A program made the translations under genes and the position numbers. DNA of 64,000 bases from Aedes albopictus (Eukaryota; Arthropoda; Insecta; Diptera; Culicidae): assembly GCF_035046485.1 (NCBI RefSeq), contig NC_085137.1, positions 343,098,505 through 343,162,504 of the forward strand, in the 5' to 3' direction. The notes under the pieces were generated by a model, which was not told the DNA's origin, ran no database searches, and saw only the letters and a list, made by a program, of their open reading frames with translations. Positions 1 to 10,782 of the stretch are shown here, piece by piece. Within the stretch, counting starts at the first letter, position 1, and every line of letters starts with the position of its first letter.

Positions 1-540
1 CCCAAAACATAATCAGCGGCCAGGCGGTGATGAGCAAGGCAAGTGGGATGCTTTTTTAATTTTGCATCCAACACCACCCAATCACCTCCGTCGTGGTGCC
101 GGAATTCATTAAGTCGTTACGATTCCCAACCAAACCTTACTAACATTATATATGACTTGTAAGCGTTGGCAAACAGCGACGACTTCAATTAGCGCTATTT
201 ATGACTTGCTCTATACACAACAAACTTACTATAAAACAAATCGCAGCAGCGATTGATATACAATTGGGCTTGACTTTTTTATCACAAGATTCAACGGTTT
301 TTACGATTTCGATTTCTGACCGCGAGATATACGATTTTGAATGCACTTCCCATTACGATGTGTGGTTTACTGGGTTACTATTAAAATTAATGAAACGAAT
401 TTCTACAACACTATCTCTACGACAGCTATGTCAAAGCAACACTTATTTAGACTACCAGAAATGTTCTTATACCTTTACTGCGAGTCATACCTTCAATTGA
501 TACATTGTGCATGTATCAATGATTTGTAGGGGGTCCCAGA
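1..540. other. Unassigned flank with a short open frame
   Basis: No recognisable gene or repeat. The longest open frame, 99 codons at 201-500 on the plus strand, resembles no family I know. It has no visible signal peptide or domain motif and is probably a chance frame. Nothing here shows a promoter or a splice structure I could defend. Confidence 0.4.
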
Positions 541-1644
541 AAGTTTCAGAAGGTCTCAGGGGCATCTCATGGGGTTTCAGGGGCGTTTCAGAAGCTCCAT
601 GAGGTCTCCAGGAGCGTTTAGAAGTATTTTATAGGATCCTTGGAGGTTGGATGTAATGCGTTTCTTAAGGTTTTGCAGGGTCGTTGCAGGAGTAATTCAA
701 CAGGTTTTACAGGAATTTTCGGTTTCGTATGGGTTTCAGGGGGCTTCAGAGGGTATTTAGGTGTTTCATGCGAGCTCTCTGATTCCGTTTGAAACGCTCA
801 CTCCCTTCAAAACTCCCCTGAATTGGCTTAGAATCCTTTAAAAATATGAAACTCCTATATGAAATCCTCTGGAAGTTCCATAAAGCTCCCTGTTATACCA
901 GAAAACCTATCTTTACCGTTGAAACGCTCCAGGATAATCCTAAATAAACCCCTAAAGCACTCCTTAAACTCCCATAAAGCCCCAAGATACTCTGTCATTC
1001 TAGGATGAACCCTCTGAAATATCCCGAAATTCACTGAAATGCATTGAAACGTTTTGCAGCCCCTCAGAAATAATCCTTAGCCCCCATAGGCTTACCACGA
1101 CATCTATTACAGCACCTTAAACTACCTGAAGACCTAAGAAGTACATTGAAACGCTTCAAAATTTACTTGCTATTCCAAAACAGACTGAAACGCCTCGAAA
1201 TAGCTTGAAACCCTTCAGAATATCCTTATAAGTCTACCCTAGAACTCTCATCGAAGAGCCTTTGAAACCCCCTTGGAATCCCGAGAAACATCTTGAAAAA
1301 CCATGAAACTCTTCTGGGTTGTCCCTTTGAAGCTTTCATGGAAGACGATGAAGCTCCTGAACCTCCAGAAATGCCTTCAAATCCCTCTGAAATGCTTTTT
1401 CTCTTTTTATACTACCTTTCAACCTTGAAAGCTAGGACTGCTTATAGGCCCTCCACCTTTTTTATTTTGTTTAAAATAAATGTTAGTTTGATTCAGTACC
1501 AAACTCAGAATGTACAATACGCCCCTAAGATCTCCTGGAACCCCCCTGAACACCATGGGACTCTCTGAAACGCCTTTGAAACATCTTGGTACCCCTCGAA
1601 CCACACTGAAAAGCCCTCGAAAAAAAATATATGTGAGTTGTTGA
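541..1644. repeat. Degenerate short-period repeat tract (TTTCAGGGG / CCCCTGAAA words)
   Basis: Words such as GGGGTTTCAGGGG, GCGTTTCAGAAG and, further right, their complements (CTGAAACGCCT, CCCTCTGAAA) recur every 15-30 bases without a stable period. The strand bias flips near 780-800, where G-rich words give way to C-rich ones, so the tract is roughly inverted around that point. Related words appear at 33380-34140 and 34640-34900. The open frames at 1293-1694 are translations of this tract and are not genes. Confidence 0.6.
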
Positions 1645-2023
1645 GGTAGTTTCTCTGGATATTTCTTCAGCAACTCTTCTGGAACTTTTCTCAAGAATTC
1701 TCTTGGAATTTTATTTGATTATTCTCTTTGAAATTTCTTGCAAATCGCTTCGTTGGTTTCTCTTATAACTTCAGAAATTATTCTGGTATTTTTGCAAATG
1801 TAAACTTCTTCAGCATTAATTAGTCTATTTTCATTTCCAGAGAAAATGTGCCTTAACAATTTCTTTAAAAAATCCATTAGCATTTTTTTTTAAATTATGT
1901 TGACAATTTCTTGGAAATTTCCTGGAAAACTTCTTTAGCGATTTTCTTTGAAATTCTTATGGTAATCTCTTTGGGAATATATGTGGCAATTCCTTTTAGA
2001 AATTCCTTCGGAAGTTCTTTTAA
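1645..2023. repeat. TTCTTGGAA/TTCCTCCAG-type degenerate tract
   Basis: Words of the type TTTCTTGGAA, TTCTCTTGGAA and ATTCCTTCGG recur with a loose spacing of 20-35 bases. This is one of several blocks in the window built on the same vocabulary (also near 4.4-6.4, 15, 44-48 and 60 kb). An RTE-type retrotransposon interrupts the tract at 2024, and similar words resume at about 4440. Confidence 0.65.
2013..2023 (+). other. Target-site duplication, left copy (RTE copy A)
   Basis: AGTTCTTTTAA immediately precedes the first retrotransposon base. The same 11 bases recur at 4359-4369, directly after the 3' tail. This marks the exact insertion boundaries. Confidence 0.85.
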
Positions 2024-4358
2024 CCACAACAAACGGAATCGCAAATCGACCACGTTCTGATTGATGGACGGCACTTCTCCGACATTAGCGACGTCAGGAC
2101 CTATCGTGGCGCTAATATCGACTCTGATCACTACCTGGTGATGGTTAAACTGCGCCCAAAACTCTCCGTTATTAACAATGTACAGTACCGGCGGCCGCCC
2201 CGGTACAATCTAGAGCGACTGAAGCAACCGGATGTCGCCACCGCATACGCGCAGAATCTAGAGGCAGCGTTGCCGGACGAGGGTGTGCTCGATGTGGCCC
2301 CTCTAGAGGACTGCTGGAGTACAGTCAAAGCAGCCATCAACAACGCAGCCGAGAGCACTATCGGGTACGTAGAACGGAGTCAACGAAACGATTGGTTCGA
2401 CGAGGAGTGCAGAGCGGTTCTGGAGGAGAAGGATGCAGCGCGGGCGGTAATGCTGCATCATGGAACCCGACAGAATGTGGAGCGATACAGACAGACGCGG
2501 AAGCAGCAGACCCGTCTCTTCCAGGAGAAAAGCGCCGCCTGGAAGAAGCGCAATGCGAGGAAATGGAACTGCTGTGCCGTTCACAAGAAACACGTAAGTT
2601 CTACCAGAAGCTCAACGCATCCCGCAAAGGCTACGTGCCGCAAGCCGAAATCTGCAGGGATAAGGACGGGAGCCTCCTGACGGACAAACGTGAGGTGATC
2701 GAGGTGGAACTAGCACTTCGACGAGCACCTGAATGGTGAAGAGAATGTAGGCACGGAGGACCAAGGCAGCGGAGAAAATGACTATGTTGGTGCAGCAGAG
2801 GACGGGAACGAATCAACTCCCACGCTGAGGGAAGTTAAGGATATCATCCACTAGCTCAAAAACAACAAAGCGGCTGGTAAGGACGGTATCGCAGTAGAAC
2901 TCATCAAGACGGGCTCGGAAAAGATGGCCACCTGTCTGCACCAGTTAGTAGTCAAGATCTGGGAAACCGAACAGCTACCGGAGGAGTGAAGGAAGGGATA
3001 ACCTGTCCTATCCACAAGAAAGGCGACAAGTTAATGTGTGAGAACTTTCGTGTGATCACCATTTTGAATGCCGCCTACAAAGTGCTATCCCAGATCATCT
3101 TCCGTCGTCTTTCACCTAAAGTAAATGAGTTCGTGGGAAGTAACCAATCCGGTTTCATCGACGGCCGGTCGACAACGGACCAAATCCTCCAGAAATGCCG
3201 TGAATACGAGGTCCCAACGCACCACCTGTTCATCGACCTCAAAGCGGCATACGACAGTATTGACCGCACAGAGCTATGGACAATTATGGACGAGAACAGC
3301 TTTCCCGGGAAGCTTACCAGACTGATAAGAGCAACGATGGACGGTGTGCAGAACAGCGTAAGGATTTCGGGGTGAACTATCCGGTTCATTCGTATCTCGA
3401 CGGGGACTACGACAAGGTGATGGACTTTCCTGCCTACTATTCAACATCGCCCTGGAAGGTGTTATGCGACGAGCCGGGCTCAACAGCCGGGGTACGATCT
3501 TCACGAAATCCGGCCAATTTATCTGTTTTGCGGATGACATGGATATTATTGTTAGAACATTTGGAACGGTGGCAGAACTGTACACCCGCCTGAAACGCGA
3601 AGCATCAAAGATCAGACTGGTGATGAATGCGACTAAGACAAAGTACATGCTGGTAGATGGGACTGAGCGAGACAAGACAAGCCTTGGCAGCAATGTTACG
3701 ATAGACGGGGATACTTTCGAGGTGGTAGAAGAATTCGTCTATCACGGTTCCTTGCTAACAGCTGACAATAACATGAGCCGTGAAATACGAAGGTGCATCA
3801 TCAGTGGAAGTCGTGCCTACTATGGGCTCCAAAAGAAACTGCGGTCAAAAAAGATTCACCCCCGCACCAAATGTACCATGTACAAGACTTTAATAAGACC
3901 GGTGGTTCTCTACGGACACGAGACATGGACGATGCTCGAAAAGGACCTGCAAGCACTCGGAGTTTTCAAGCGACGGGTGCTAAGGACGATCTTCGGCGGC
4001 GTGCAGGAGAACGGTGTGTGGCGGAGAAGGATGAACCACGAGCTCGCTGCACTTTACGGCGAACACAGTATCCAGAAAGTGGCCAAAGCTGGAAGGATAC
4101 GATGGGCAGGGCATGTTGCAAGAATGCCGGACAACAACCCTGCAAAATTGGTGTTTGCTAGCCATCCGGTTGGTACAAGAAGGCGTGGAGCGCAGAGAGC
4201 ACGATGGGCGGACCAGGTGGACCGTTATCTGGCGAGTGTTGGGCGTGACCGACGTTGGAGAGCTGCAGCAAAAAGCTGCAAATCGAGCATTATGGCGGCA
4301 AATTGTTGATTCAGTATTATCATGAATTTTATGTTAACTAAATAAATGAAATGAAATG
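2024..4358 (+). mobile_element. 5'-truncated RTE-type non-LTR retrotransposon, copy A
   Basis: The element enters in the middle of its endonuclease domain and runs to a short A/T-rich tail made of ATGAA-like units. It is flanked by an exact 11-bp duplication (2013-2023 and 4359-4369), the mark of target-primed reverse transcription with 5' truncation. The RTE assignment rests on the single endonuclease-RT frame, the C-terminal RWAGHVARM block and the short microsatellite-like tail instead of poly(A). The clade is an inference; a related mosquito LINE clade is possible. Copy B (23950-26607) is a close relative, while copy C (near 61-64 kb) is more distant. Confidence 0.85.
2027..4309 (+). pseudogene. 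Endonuclease (C-terminal part) and reverse transcriptase of RTE copy A, broken
   Basis: Reading along the plus strand: the end of an APE-like endonuclease (IDHVLIDGRHFSD, about 2037-2095), a linker (2138-2580), the block before the fingers (TRKFYQKLNASRKG, about 2590), the fingers/palm RT region (NNKAAGKDGIAVELIK through LKAAYDSID at about 3240-3265), RRGLRQGDGLSCLLFNIALE near 3400-3460, FADDMDII near 3525-3550, and a C-terminal RIRWAGHVARMP block near 4096-4130. The frame changes near 2580 and 2700. There are stops at 2852-2854 and 2987-2989 (probably TGG to TGA), and another frame change near 3375. Motif A (D in KAAYDS) and motif C (FADD) keep their aspartates, but the copy is inactive because of the breaks and the missing N-terminus. 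Confidence 0.85.
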
Positions 4359-4369
4359 AGTTCTTTTAA

Positions 4370-5110
4370 AAATCGTCATTTTTTTTATTTATGAATAAAA
4401 TAAGAGAGTCGATTTCTTTTGCAATTCTATCGCGAATTACATCAGCAGTTCCGAACGAAAAACGAATTGCTGAACAAACTTCAATATCGAAGGAATTTCT
4501 CCAGCAATACTAACAGAAATTCCTCCAGGAATTTTTATTTTGGATTTCATAATATTTTACAGCAATTTTTCAAGAAACTTTTGTGAGGATTTATCCACGA
4601 GTTTCTCCATGAGAATTCCTCCAAAGATTTCTTCAAAAGATGTAATTCCAGCTGAAATGTTTTTACAAAGATTTGCAAATTCTTGCAGAAATTCCTCCAT
4701 GGATCCCCTTATATATTATTACAGAAACTTTTTCGTACTTTTTTGATTGAATCCCTCAAGAGTTTCCTTCAGGTAATACTTTATTTATTCAGGGATTAAA
4801 AATAATATATTTTTCTAAAAAGTTTAAAGAGATTCTTCTAGAAGTTTCAAGATATTCTTCTAGAAGTTTCTTGAGGGAATTTAGAAGTTCCTCCAAGTAC
4901 TTCTCCAGTGTTGTTTAAGATTTATTCTGACTTTTCTTCACAGGGATTCTTTCAGGTTTTTTTCCCGCCGATTCTTCCGAAATTCCGTCATAGATCCTCC
5001 ATGCAAATACTGTAGGCATTATTTCAAAATCTATTCCTTGTCATTTTACAAAGAATGTTTCATGACCTTATGCAATGAATACCTGCAGAGTATTCCTCAG
5101 TTTTTCCAGG
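4370..5110. repeat. TTCCTCCAGGAA-type degenerate tract
   Basis: From about 4440 the words AATTTCTCCAGCAAT, AATTCCTCCAGGAA and TTCTTCAAAAGA recur with loose spacing. The strand sense is the CT-rich one throughout. The tract hosts the foldback at 5113-5325 and continues beyond it. The few open frames are unrelated to each other and have no coding character. Confidence 0.65.
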
Positions 5111-5112
5111 TA

Positions 5113-5325
5113 GAGTCTGGGACCATTTGGACAGGAGCACCTATTTTGGGCACTTGGTGCTATAACTCAGTCAATTTTAAACCAATTGACTTGAATTTTT
5201 GTACATGGCTAGATACTGTGCGGATCTGATCGTGTTTCGAAAATCAAGTCAATCGGTTCAAAATTGACTGAGTTATTACAGCAAGTGCCCAAAATAGGTG
5301 CTCCTGCCCAAATAGTCCCAGACCC
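5113..5325. mobile_element. 213-bp TA-flanked foldback (MITE)
   Basis: The two halves are complementary over about 85 bases: GAGTCTGGGACCATTTGG at the left end matches the complement of the right end GTCCCAGACCC. Deeper in, ACTCAGTCAATTTTAAACC pairs with GGTTCAAAATTGACTGAGT. TA dinucleotides sit at 5111-5112 and 5326-5327, consistent with a TA target duplication. No transposase frame is present, so it is non-autonomous. The superfamily is not certain; a TA target suggests the Tc1/mariner group. Confidence 0.8.
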
Positions 5326-5327
5326 TA

Positions 5328-5684
5328 CTCTTTCAGAGATTGCTCTAAAAAATAATTTCCTCAAGAAATGTCTTCAGCGATTTTTTATACAAATCCCATC
5401 CAAAATTGTAAAAGACATTCTTCCAAGAATTCCTACGGAAGTACCTCCAGCAATTCTTTAAAGGATTCCCTCAGGAAACCCTCCAGGGATTCCTTTAGAC
5501 ATTTATCGCTAGTTTTTTTTCAAGAATTCTATTTGAATCTTAACCTGTAATTTCTACATGGGTTCCTAGGAATCCCACTACAAAATTCCAAAGGAGGTTT
5601 TCCTTCGAATTACTTTCAGAGTCCCTCCAAAAGTTTCTCATGAAATTTTCATAGAAATTCCTCATAGGTTTCATAGGTTACCTT
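5328..5684. repeat. TTCCTCCAGGAA-type tract, continued
   Basis: Same vocabulary as the tract left of the foldback: AATTCCTACGGAAGTACC, CCCTCAGGAAACCCTCC, CCTCCAGGGATTCC. It shows that the 213-bp foldback landed inside an existing tract. Confidence 0.6.
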
Positions 5685-5999
5685 GGGGTCTCCAGTAAGC
5701 CTAGTGGTTAAGGCTATAGATCGCCAATCAGGGACGGCGGGTTCGATTCCCGTTCCGGTCGGGACAATTTTCTCGGCCCCCTGGGCATAGAGTACATTGT
5801 ACTTGCCAAACAATGTACAAATTCATGCAATGGCAGGCAAAAAAAGCCCTTCAATTAATAACTGTGGAAGTACTCAAAGAACGCTTAGTTGAAGTGAGGC
5901 AGGCCAAGTTCCAATGCGAACGTCGAGCCATAAAGAAGAAGAAGAAGAAGAAGAAGAAGAAGAAGAAGAAGAAGAAGAAGAAGAAGAAGAAGAAGAATA
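5685..5999 (+). mobile_element. tRNA-derived SINE with GAA tail (Feilai-like)
   Basis: An internal pol III promoter is visible: an A box in TAAGCCTAGTGG (5696-5707) and a B box in GGTTCGATTCC (5740-5750). A non-tRNA body follows and ends in GAGCCATAAAGAAG. The 3' tail is a GAA repeat of about 65 bases (5934-5998). The head folds like a tRNA only loosely and lacks a clean acceptor stem, so this is a SINE and not a tRNA gene. Aedes aegypti carries an abundant tRNA-related SINE called Feilai. The match to that family is from memory and tentative. The poly-lysine frame across the tail is an artefact. Confidence 0.8.
5934..5998 (+). repeat. GAA microsatellite (SINE tail)
   Basis: About 21 uninterrupted GAA triplets forming the 3' tail of the SINE. 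Purine-purity on one strand means it could form triplex DNA, but the simple explanation is tail expansion. Confidence 0.95.
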
Positions 6000-6365
6000 A
6001 GGTTATCTTGAAGAGTTTCTTCAGGTATTCTCCAAGCCTTACTCTAGGAACTCTTGCGTGGATATTTTTCGAAAATTTCTTCAAAAATTTCTCCTAGAAA
6101 TCTTCAAAGGTATACCAGGAGTTTTATGAGTGATTCCTCCAGATTTCTTCCAGTTTTTTTTGTGCAAATTTCGAAAAAAAAAAACATCCATTGAAAAATA
6201 TCTGAAACAATTCCTGGGAGAATCTCAAAAGGAATCCCAAGAGGAATTTCTAACGAACCGTAGAAACAATCTCGAAAAACAATCTTGTAGAAATTTCAGC
6301 TGGAATCTCAGAAAAAATTGCCAAGAAATTCTTGAAGGATACCTTGGACAAATTTCCAGATAAAT
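6000..6365. repeat. TTCTTCAGG/AATTTCTT-type tract
   Basis: The degenerate vocabulary resumes after the SINE (TTTCTTCAGGTATTC, AAATTTCTTC, CCCAAGAGGAATTTC). The strand sense flips from CT-rich to GA-rich around 6180-6240, as in other tracts of this window. Confidence 0.55.
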
Positions 6366-6608
6366 TGTTATAGGATTTAAACCACTTCGGGACGCACGCC
6401 ATCAAGCAGCTTTAGCTGCACCGCGATCGCGCTGTATACGACGAGCGAGGTTTTTATTTAAGTGTTGTATTTTTTACAATGGCGTTAAGAACATTTTTAG
6501 ATTAATATGGAAGAACTTAAAGAAATCTCTTGCTGAAATTCCTGTTCAAAATCCCTTAAATACTGAAGAATCGTTTGAAGATATTCGGTGAAGGAACTTC
6601 ATTTTTGC
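6366..6608. other. Unassigned spacer
   Basis: Contains a CG-rich patch (6390-6450) followed by AT-rich sequence. No gene or repeat recognised. Confidence 0.4.
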
Positions 6609-7095
6609 CTTTCTCGTTCACCTAAGTGAACTGAAAGGCTATATGTTCACTCAAAAAAATAATTTCGATAGGAGGCTCGGAGGGTCAAGTCACATATACC
6701 AATCAACTCAGTTCGACGAGTTGAGATGATGTCTGTATGTGTGTATGTATGTGTGTCTGTGAACAAAATAAGTTCACTCACTTTTAAGGCACTTCCCATT
6801 GGCCGATTTTTCGGATTATAGCTCGAATCGAACCGGAATTTTACCGCATTGTTTGCTATTGAAAATGATTCGGATCGGTCAAGGCGTTTCGGAATTATGG
6901 CCAATTTAGTGATCCGAACCAGCATTTTTCACCCGAGCGACAGGTGTAACAGCCTGCTTAAGTTGGTGCGCGACGACCGCGACGTCGGACGCCGCAGCCC
7001 GCAGCACACCACGAGAACGAAAGTAAGAGAGAATGTGAGAGAAAAAGACGACGACGAAAGAGCGGCGCTAACGTGCTATACATATAAGCAAAAAA
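6609..7095. mobile_element. Dispersed GCCTTTCTCG family, copy 1
   Basis: Starts with a small palindrome (GCCTTTCTCGTTCACC then GTGAACTGAAAGGC). It continues through CACATATACCAATCAACTC, a GT microsatellite and CAAGGCGTTTCGGAATTATG, and ends in AAAGAGCGGCGCTAACGTGC. The same blocks in the same order are at 9661-10675, and the complement of the first part is at 21340-21700. No transposase frame is seen, so it is probably a non-autonomous DNA element of a family abundant in culicine genomes. Exact ends and superfamily are unknown. Confidence 0.65.
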
Positions 7096-8700
7096 AAGTC
7101 TAGAGTTGTCACCCATCACTATCGAACCACGTACGCTGCATACAAATTTCAAAATTTTTGTATGGACTAAAGTCAACGAGGGGGGGCAAATTCTGGTATA
7201 CGTGGTTTAAGAACAGCCCCTTCGGAATGACGAAACAGTCGTACGACCGATTGCCCCCCTCCCCGTAAAGTAATACGTCATCGAAATGGTACAACTGGCA
7301 TGGATACCCAGCGCTTCGACGCCGACCCAAACCCACCAGAGTGCATGGGCTGCGTGGAGGAGGCTGACCTAGCATAGCACCCCACCTCACTGCCATTCAT
7401 GGTTCGATAGCGATGGCGATGCTAAGTGACGGACGGGAGGCAACCGAAGGTTTTCGTTCCTATAGGATATTTACCTAGTATCGCGGATACTGCCTTTCCG
7501 CGTTTCGTCGCGAAACTGCACTGAAAATAATCGACACGCCTCATCCATGTTCTTGTAGACGTTAATGTAGCGTTAAAAACAGCACGCTATATTAACGTGT
7601 AATTCATTTGAATCAAATGTTGAATTGTTGAGGTTCTAAACCACTGTCTTTTACACATGATTTTATCGTGTTTGACAGTATGTTTATGTATCGATAATGG
7701 AAATGGTTCGCCTTTAATGTAATGTACATCATCGAACTCGCCCGCGGTAAGTATGTCTTAGCATACTTCATTTATGGTGAACATGGACCCGCAGCTGGGT
7801 GCCTGGTACTGATATTCTCAGAAATTTGACATTTACGATGCCAAACTAACGTGTTTTACACATGATTTCGACAAGTAGATTTATGACTGGTTTGACACGT
7901 TAAATTGAATGCAACATCAATGCTGGGATAGTGCGAGCGAAAGGGTTGTCACTCGCGAATGATGTTGTTTGCCCACCGAAAGTCTGGTGCGCGCGAGCAG
8001 GATCAGGATCACGCACACAGCCAGCGGTGATGCGCGGACCGGACAGCTGACTGGTTGGGTTGGGTTTCGGTTCGGGTGGCTGTGGGTGGTTGTTGGGTGG
8101 TGCCGCGCCATTCGGATGGACCGAAACGAATAAATTAGATTGATGGATATAAATAAAATACGAGCGAAATAACAAACAAAGATTATCTTGGTGACCGCGA
8201 TCGATAGCATTCGCGCAGCTTTCAGTGAGTCGCATACGTTTTAGGTATCAAATATTTATTGTTGCGAATTTTTCAACGACTGCTGCAGAAAGTACATTCC
8301 AAATTTCATAGGCACTACACAAATAAATGTTCGAACCATGAAATTGCTATACTCCATTGCACGGTGACGTCATCAAGAAATCGCTCTCTTTCTCTCCTAC
8401 GGGAAATTAGAAAACAACAGGACCAACACCTGTCCAACTTGACAGCTACTGGTCCTTTTGTTTTCAAACTCTCTGAAAGAGCTAAAGAAATAGATTTTCG
8501 CCGTGAGATGGTCTATTGCTTTAAGGCCAAGCACAGAACAAAATCACTAGAATCTCAACCATTTTGCCGATCATTGAAACAAGATTCGTTAGGGGTGGTG
8601 GAGGTAAAGTAGACAACCTAAGCATTTTGGTCGTTTCCAGTGGAAATGCGGCAAAATCCATCTGCTTTTCCGAGTAACATGGAAGGTAATGATATATGTT
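7096..8700. other. Unassigned intergenic or intronic DNA
   Basis: No recognisable gene. Open frames up to 117 codons (8259-8612 plus, 7900-8235 minus) show no domain motif. Around 7550-7900 there are several near-complementary TTAACGTG / CACGTTAA-like words, hinting at an old decayed foldback that I cannot delimit. Confidence 0.4.
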
Positions 8701-9482
8701 CCGTAATCCGGGGTATCATTGATCAGCGGGGTAACATTGATCGGCTTGACCCACCTCATGAAATGCTCAAACAAGCATTTTACATTTAATCAGTTTCTCC
8801 TATGGAATGGTATATCGTAATCTGCTATCATTTAGCTATTAAATGACATGCAATTTACGAAAATTGAATTTCATAAACATTGAATTAAAACGATTTTTCC
8901 ATAACTGTGTTTCGTAAGGCAATGAGATACAATGTCAAACATTCATGCTTGGCGTGAATACTAGATACAATATGAGGTTCGAAATCACTGTATTACTTCA
9001 ATATGATATCCTAGAGTTGGATTCAATAAACGAATCTTTTATGAAAATGCTATTTTTCAGTAAAATATACGATTTATTAAAAGCAGGCTTTCAATTCCTT
9101 AAGCCATTGCCTACCTTTAGGCGTTATTCGTGGTTTAGAGGATTTTAATCCTAAAATAACTTAAAGAGTACATAATTTGTAAGAATTTGGACAACATATT
9201 CGAAATCAGTGACCCCGATTTTAGTAAGTAAGGGTATTTTCAACACAAATGAACATTGATCACTGACATGATCAATGTTACCCCAAATCAACATAATCAA
9301 AAATTTGATTAAAAAACCTATTAAACATGTTTTGAAGTTTTACAATACTTTTTCGAGTAGCTTAACACATACTCAGAGGGCCAGTACTTGTTTTAAAAAT
9401 ATAAAACATGTAACGTTGGCTTTAACAAGAGAATTATTCAAGAAAGATAGAAAATTCTGATCAATGTTACCCCGGATTACGG
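8701..9482. mobile_element. 782-bp foldback element, CCGTAATCCGGGG ends
   Basis: The left end CCGTAATCCGGGGTATCATT is matched by the complement of the right end, GTTACCCCGGATTACGG. The adjacent GATCAGCGGGGTAACATTGA also has relatives near both ends (about 8730 and 9260). A TA is included within both ends, so a TA target duplication is possible but the palindrome hides it. The interior (one 67-codon frame) encodes nothing recognisable. Confidence 0.7.
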
Positions 9483-9902
9483 TACTCTAGAAATCTTTTA
9501 AGGGATTGCTTTTAAAAATATTGTTTTCTTTGATTATTTCCTTCACCAAACCGTGCATCAAAATAGCGTGAAAAAAATCGGTGGGGGTATAATGGACAAT
9601 CGATGGGGTAAAATGAACAAGTCGTTAAAAGTTATATAACGGCATATCATTTCTATGTTTTGCCTTTTTCGTACACCAAAGTGTACTGAAAGGCTATATG
9701 TTCACTCAAAAAACGAATTTTCGATAGAAGACTCGGAGGGTCAAACTCAAGTCACATATACCAATCAACTCAGTTCGACGAATTGAGATGATGTCTGTAT
9801 GCGTGTCTAAGTAATAAGTTCAGTCACTTTTAAAGCACTTCCCATTGACCGATTATAGCTTGAATCGAACCAGAATTTTACCGCATTCACGGTTACAGAA
9901 GT

Positions 9903-10157
9903 TACACAGATTTGTGTACTACTAGATCAGCCTCACCGCTGTGTCAAATGTACACAGATACTTTTCCGGCTCCAGCGCTGGCATGAAAACAAAATTAACA
10001 ATTATTTTTGCATTGATCGATTCCTGATAATGCATGTCATCGTTCAGAGAAAATTAGTTATGAACTTTGCTCCCATACCCGCGCTAGAGCCAGAAAAGTG
10101 ACTGTGTACATTTGACACAGGGGTGGAGGCTGATCTAGTAGTACACAAATCTGTGTA
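9903..10157. mobile_element. 255-bp foldback nested in GCCTTT copy 2
   Basis: The left half reads TACACAGATTTGTGTAC then CTAGATCAGCCTC, and the right half is its complement (GAGGCTGATCTAG then GTACACAAATCTGTGTA). Complementarity runs about 80 bases inward, through AAATGTACACAG and GGCTCCAGCGC. Copy 1 lacks this block at the equivalent point (6848), so it is an insertion. The target duplication is not resolved. Confidence 0.8.
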
Positions 10158-10202
10158 CATTGTACACAAGCCTGTGTACATTGTACACAAGCCTGTGTTG
10201 TT
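10139..10202. repeat. Short tandem repeat, 20-bp unit
   Basis: About 2.5 to 3 copies of a unit of the type GTGTACATTGTACACAAGCC follow and partly overlap the right end of the foldback at 9903-10157. The likely origin is slippage at its terminal palindrome. Confidence 0.75.
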
Positions 10203-10391
10203 TCGTTTTAGGGTGTTGTTTCCAAAGGAAAATGGTTTGGATCGGTCAAGGCGTTCCGAAGTTATGGCCAATTTAGTGATCCGGACCAGCATTTTTTCAC
10301 CCGAGCGACAGGTGTAATTTGGTTAGGAAGGCTCTTGGTGGATGACGACCGCGACGACGGCTGCTGCAGCACACCACACCCTAAAACGAAA

Positions 10392-10578
10392 GTACACAGC
10401 GAATGAGTAACTTGCGAAAAGACAAAGGATTTTTCACTCATATTTGCGTACGACTGGATCAGCACAAAAAATGTGCTGATCCGGTGTTACACAAATTTGC
10501 GTGAATTTTCACACAAGTTTGCATGAAATCTTTTGTCTTTTCGATCGCTGCGTGAAAGTTACTCCTTGCTCTGTGTAC
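10392..10578. mobile_element. 187-bp foldback nested in GCCTTT copy 2
   Basis: The arms GTACACAGCGAATGAGTAAC and (complement of the right end) GTACACAGAGCAAGGAGTAAC match. AAAAGACAAAGGATTT pairs with AAATCTTTTGTCTTTT. At the centre is a perfect hairpin, GGATCAGCACA-loop-TGTGCTGATCC (about 10456-10482). Copy 1 of the host family lacks it. Confidence 0.75.
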
Positions 10579-10782
10579 ATCGATCTTTCCGTGCACACCA
10601 CGAGAACGAGAATAAGAGAGAATGTGAGAGAAAACGACGACGACGAAAGAGCGGCGCTAACGTGCTACAGACTACAGAGGCAGAGGCGGTTAGGTGGTCC
10701 ATCGATTATGATTGCGTGATACGCTGGGCGGCGGTCGTCAAAACCGTTGTCGAACACGCGTAGGTACGTGAGGAATTAGGTA

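Larger units (their letters stand above)
9661..10675. mobile_element. Dispersed GCCTTT family, copy 2, interrupted by two foldbacks
   Basis: The order of blocks matches copy 1: a short palindrome around GTACACCAAAGTGTAC, then CACATATACCAATCAACTC, then CAAGGCGTTCCGAAGTTATG at about 10247, and at the end AAAGAGCGGCGCTAACGTGC at about 10648-10667. Relative to copy 1 it carries two extra palindromic blocks, 9903-10157 and 10392-10578, annotated separately. It has no coding capacity. Confidence 0.7.

Noticed and set aside
5685..5770. Genuine tRNA gene
   Set aside because: A and B boxes are present, but there is no consistent acceptor stem and the sequence continues into a SINE body with a GAA tail.
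5813..6097. Lysine-rich protein gene
   Set aside because: The poly-lysine run is the GAA microsatellite tail of the SINE read in one frame.
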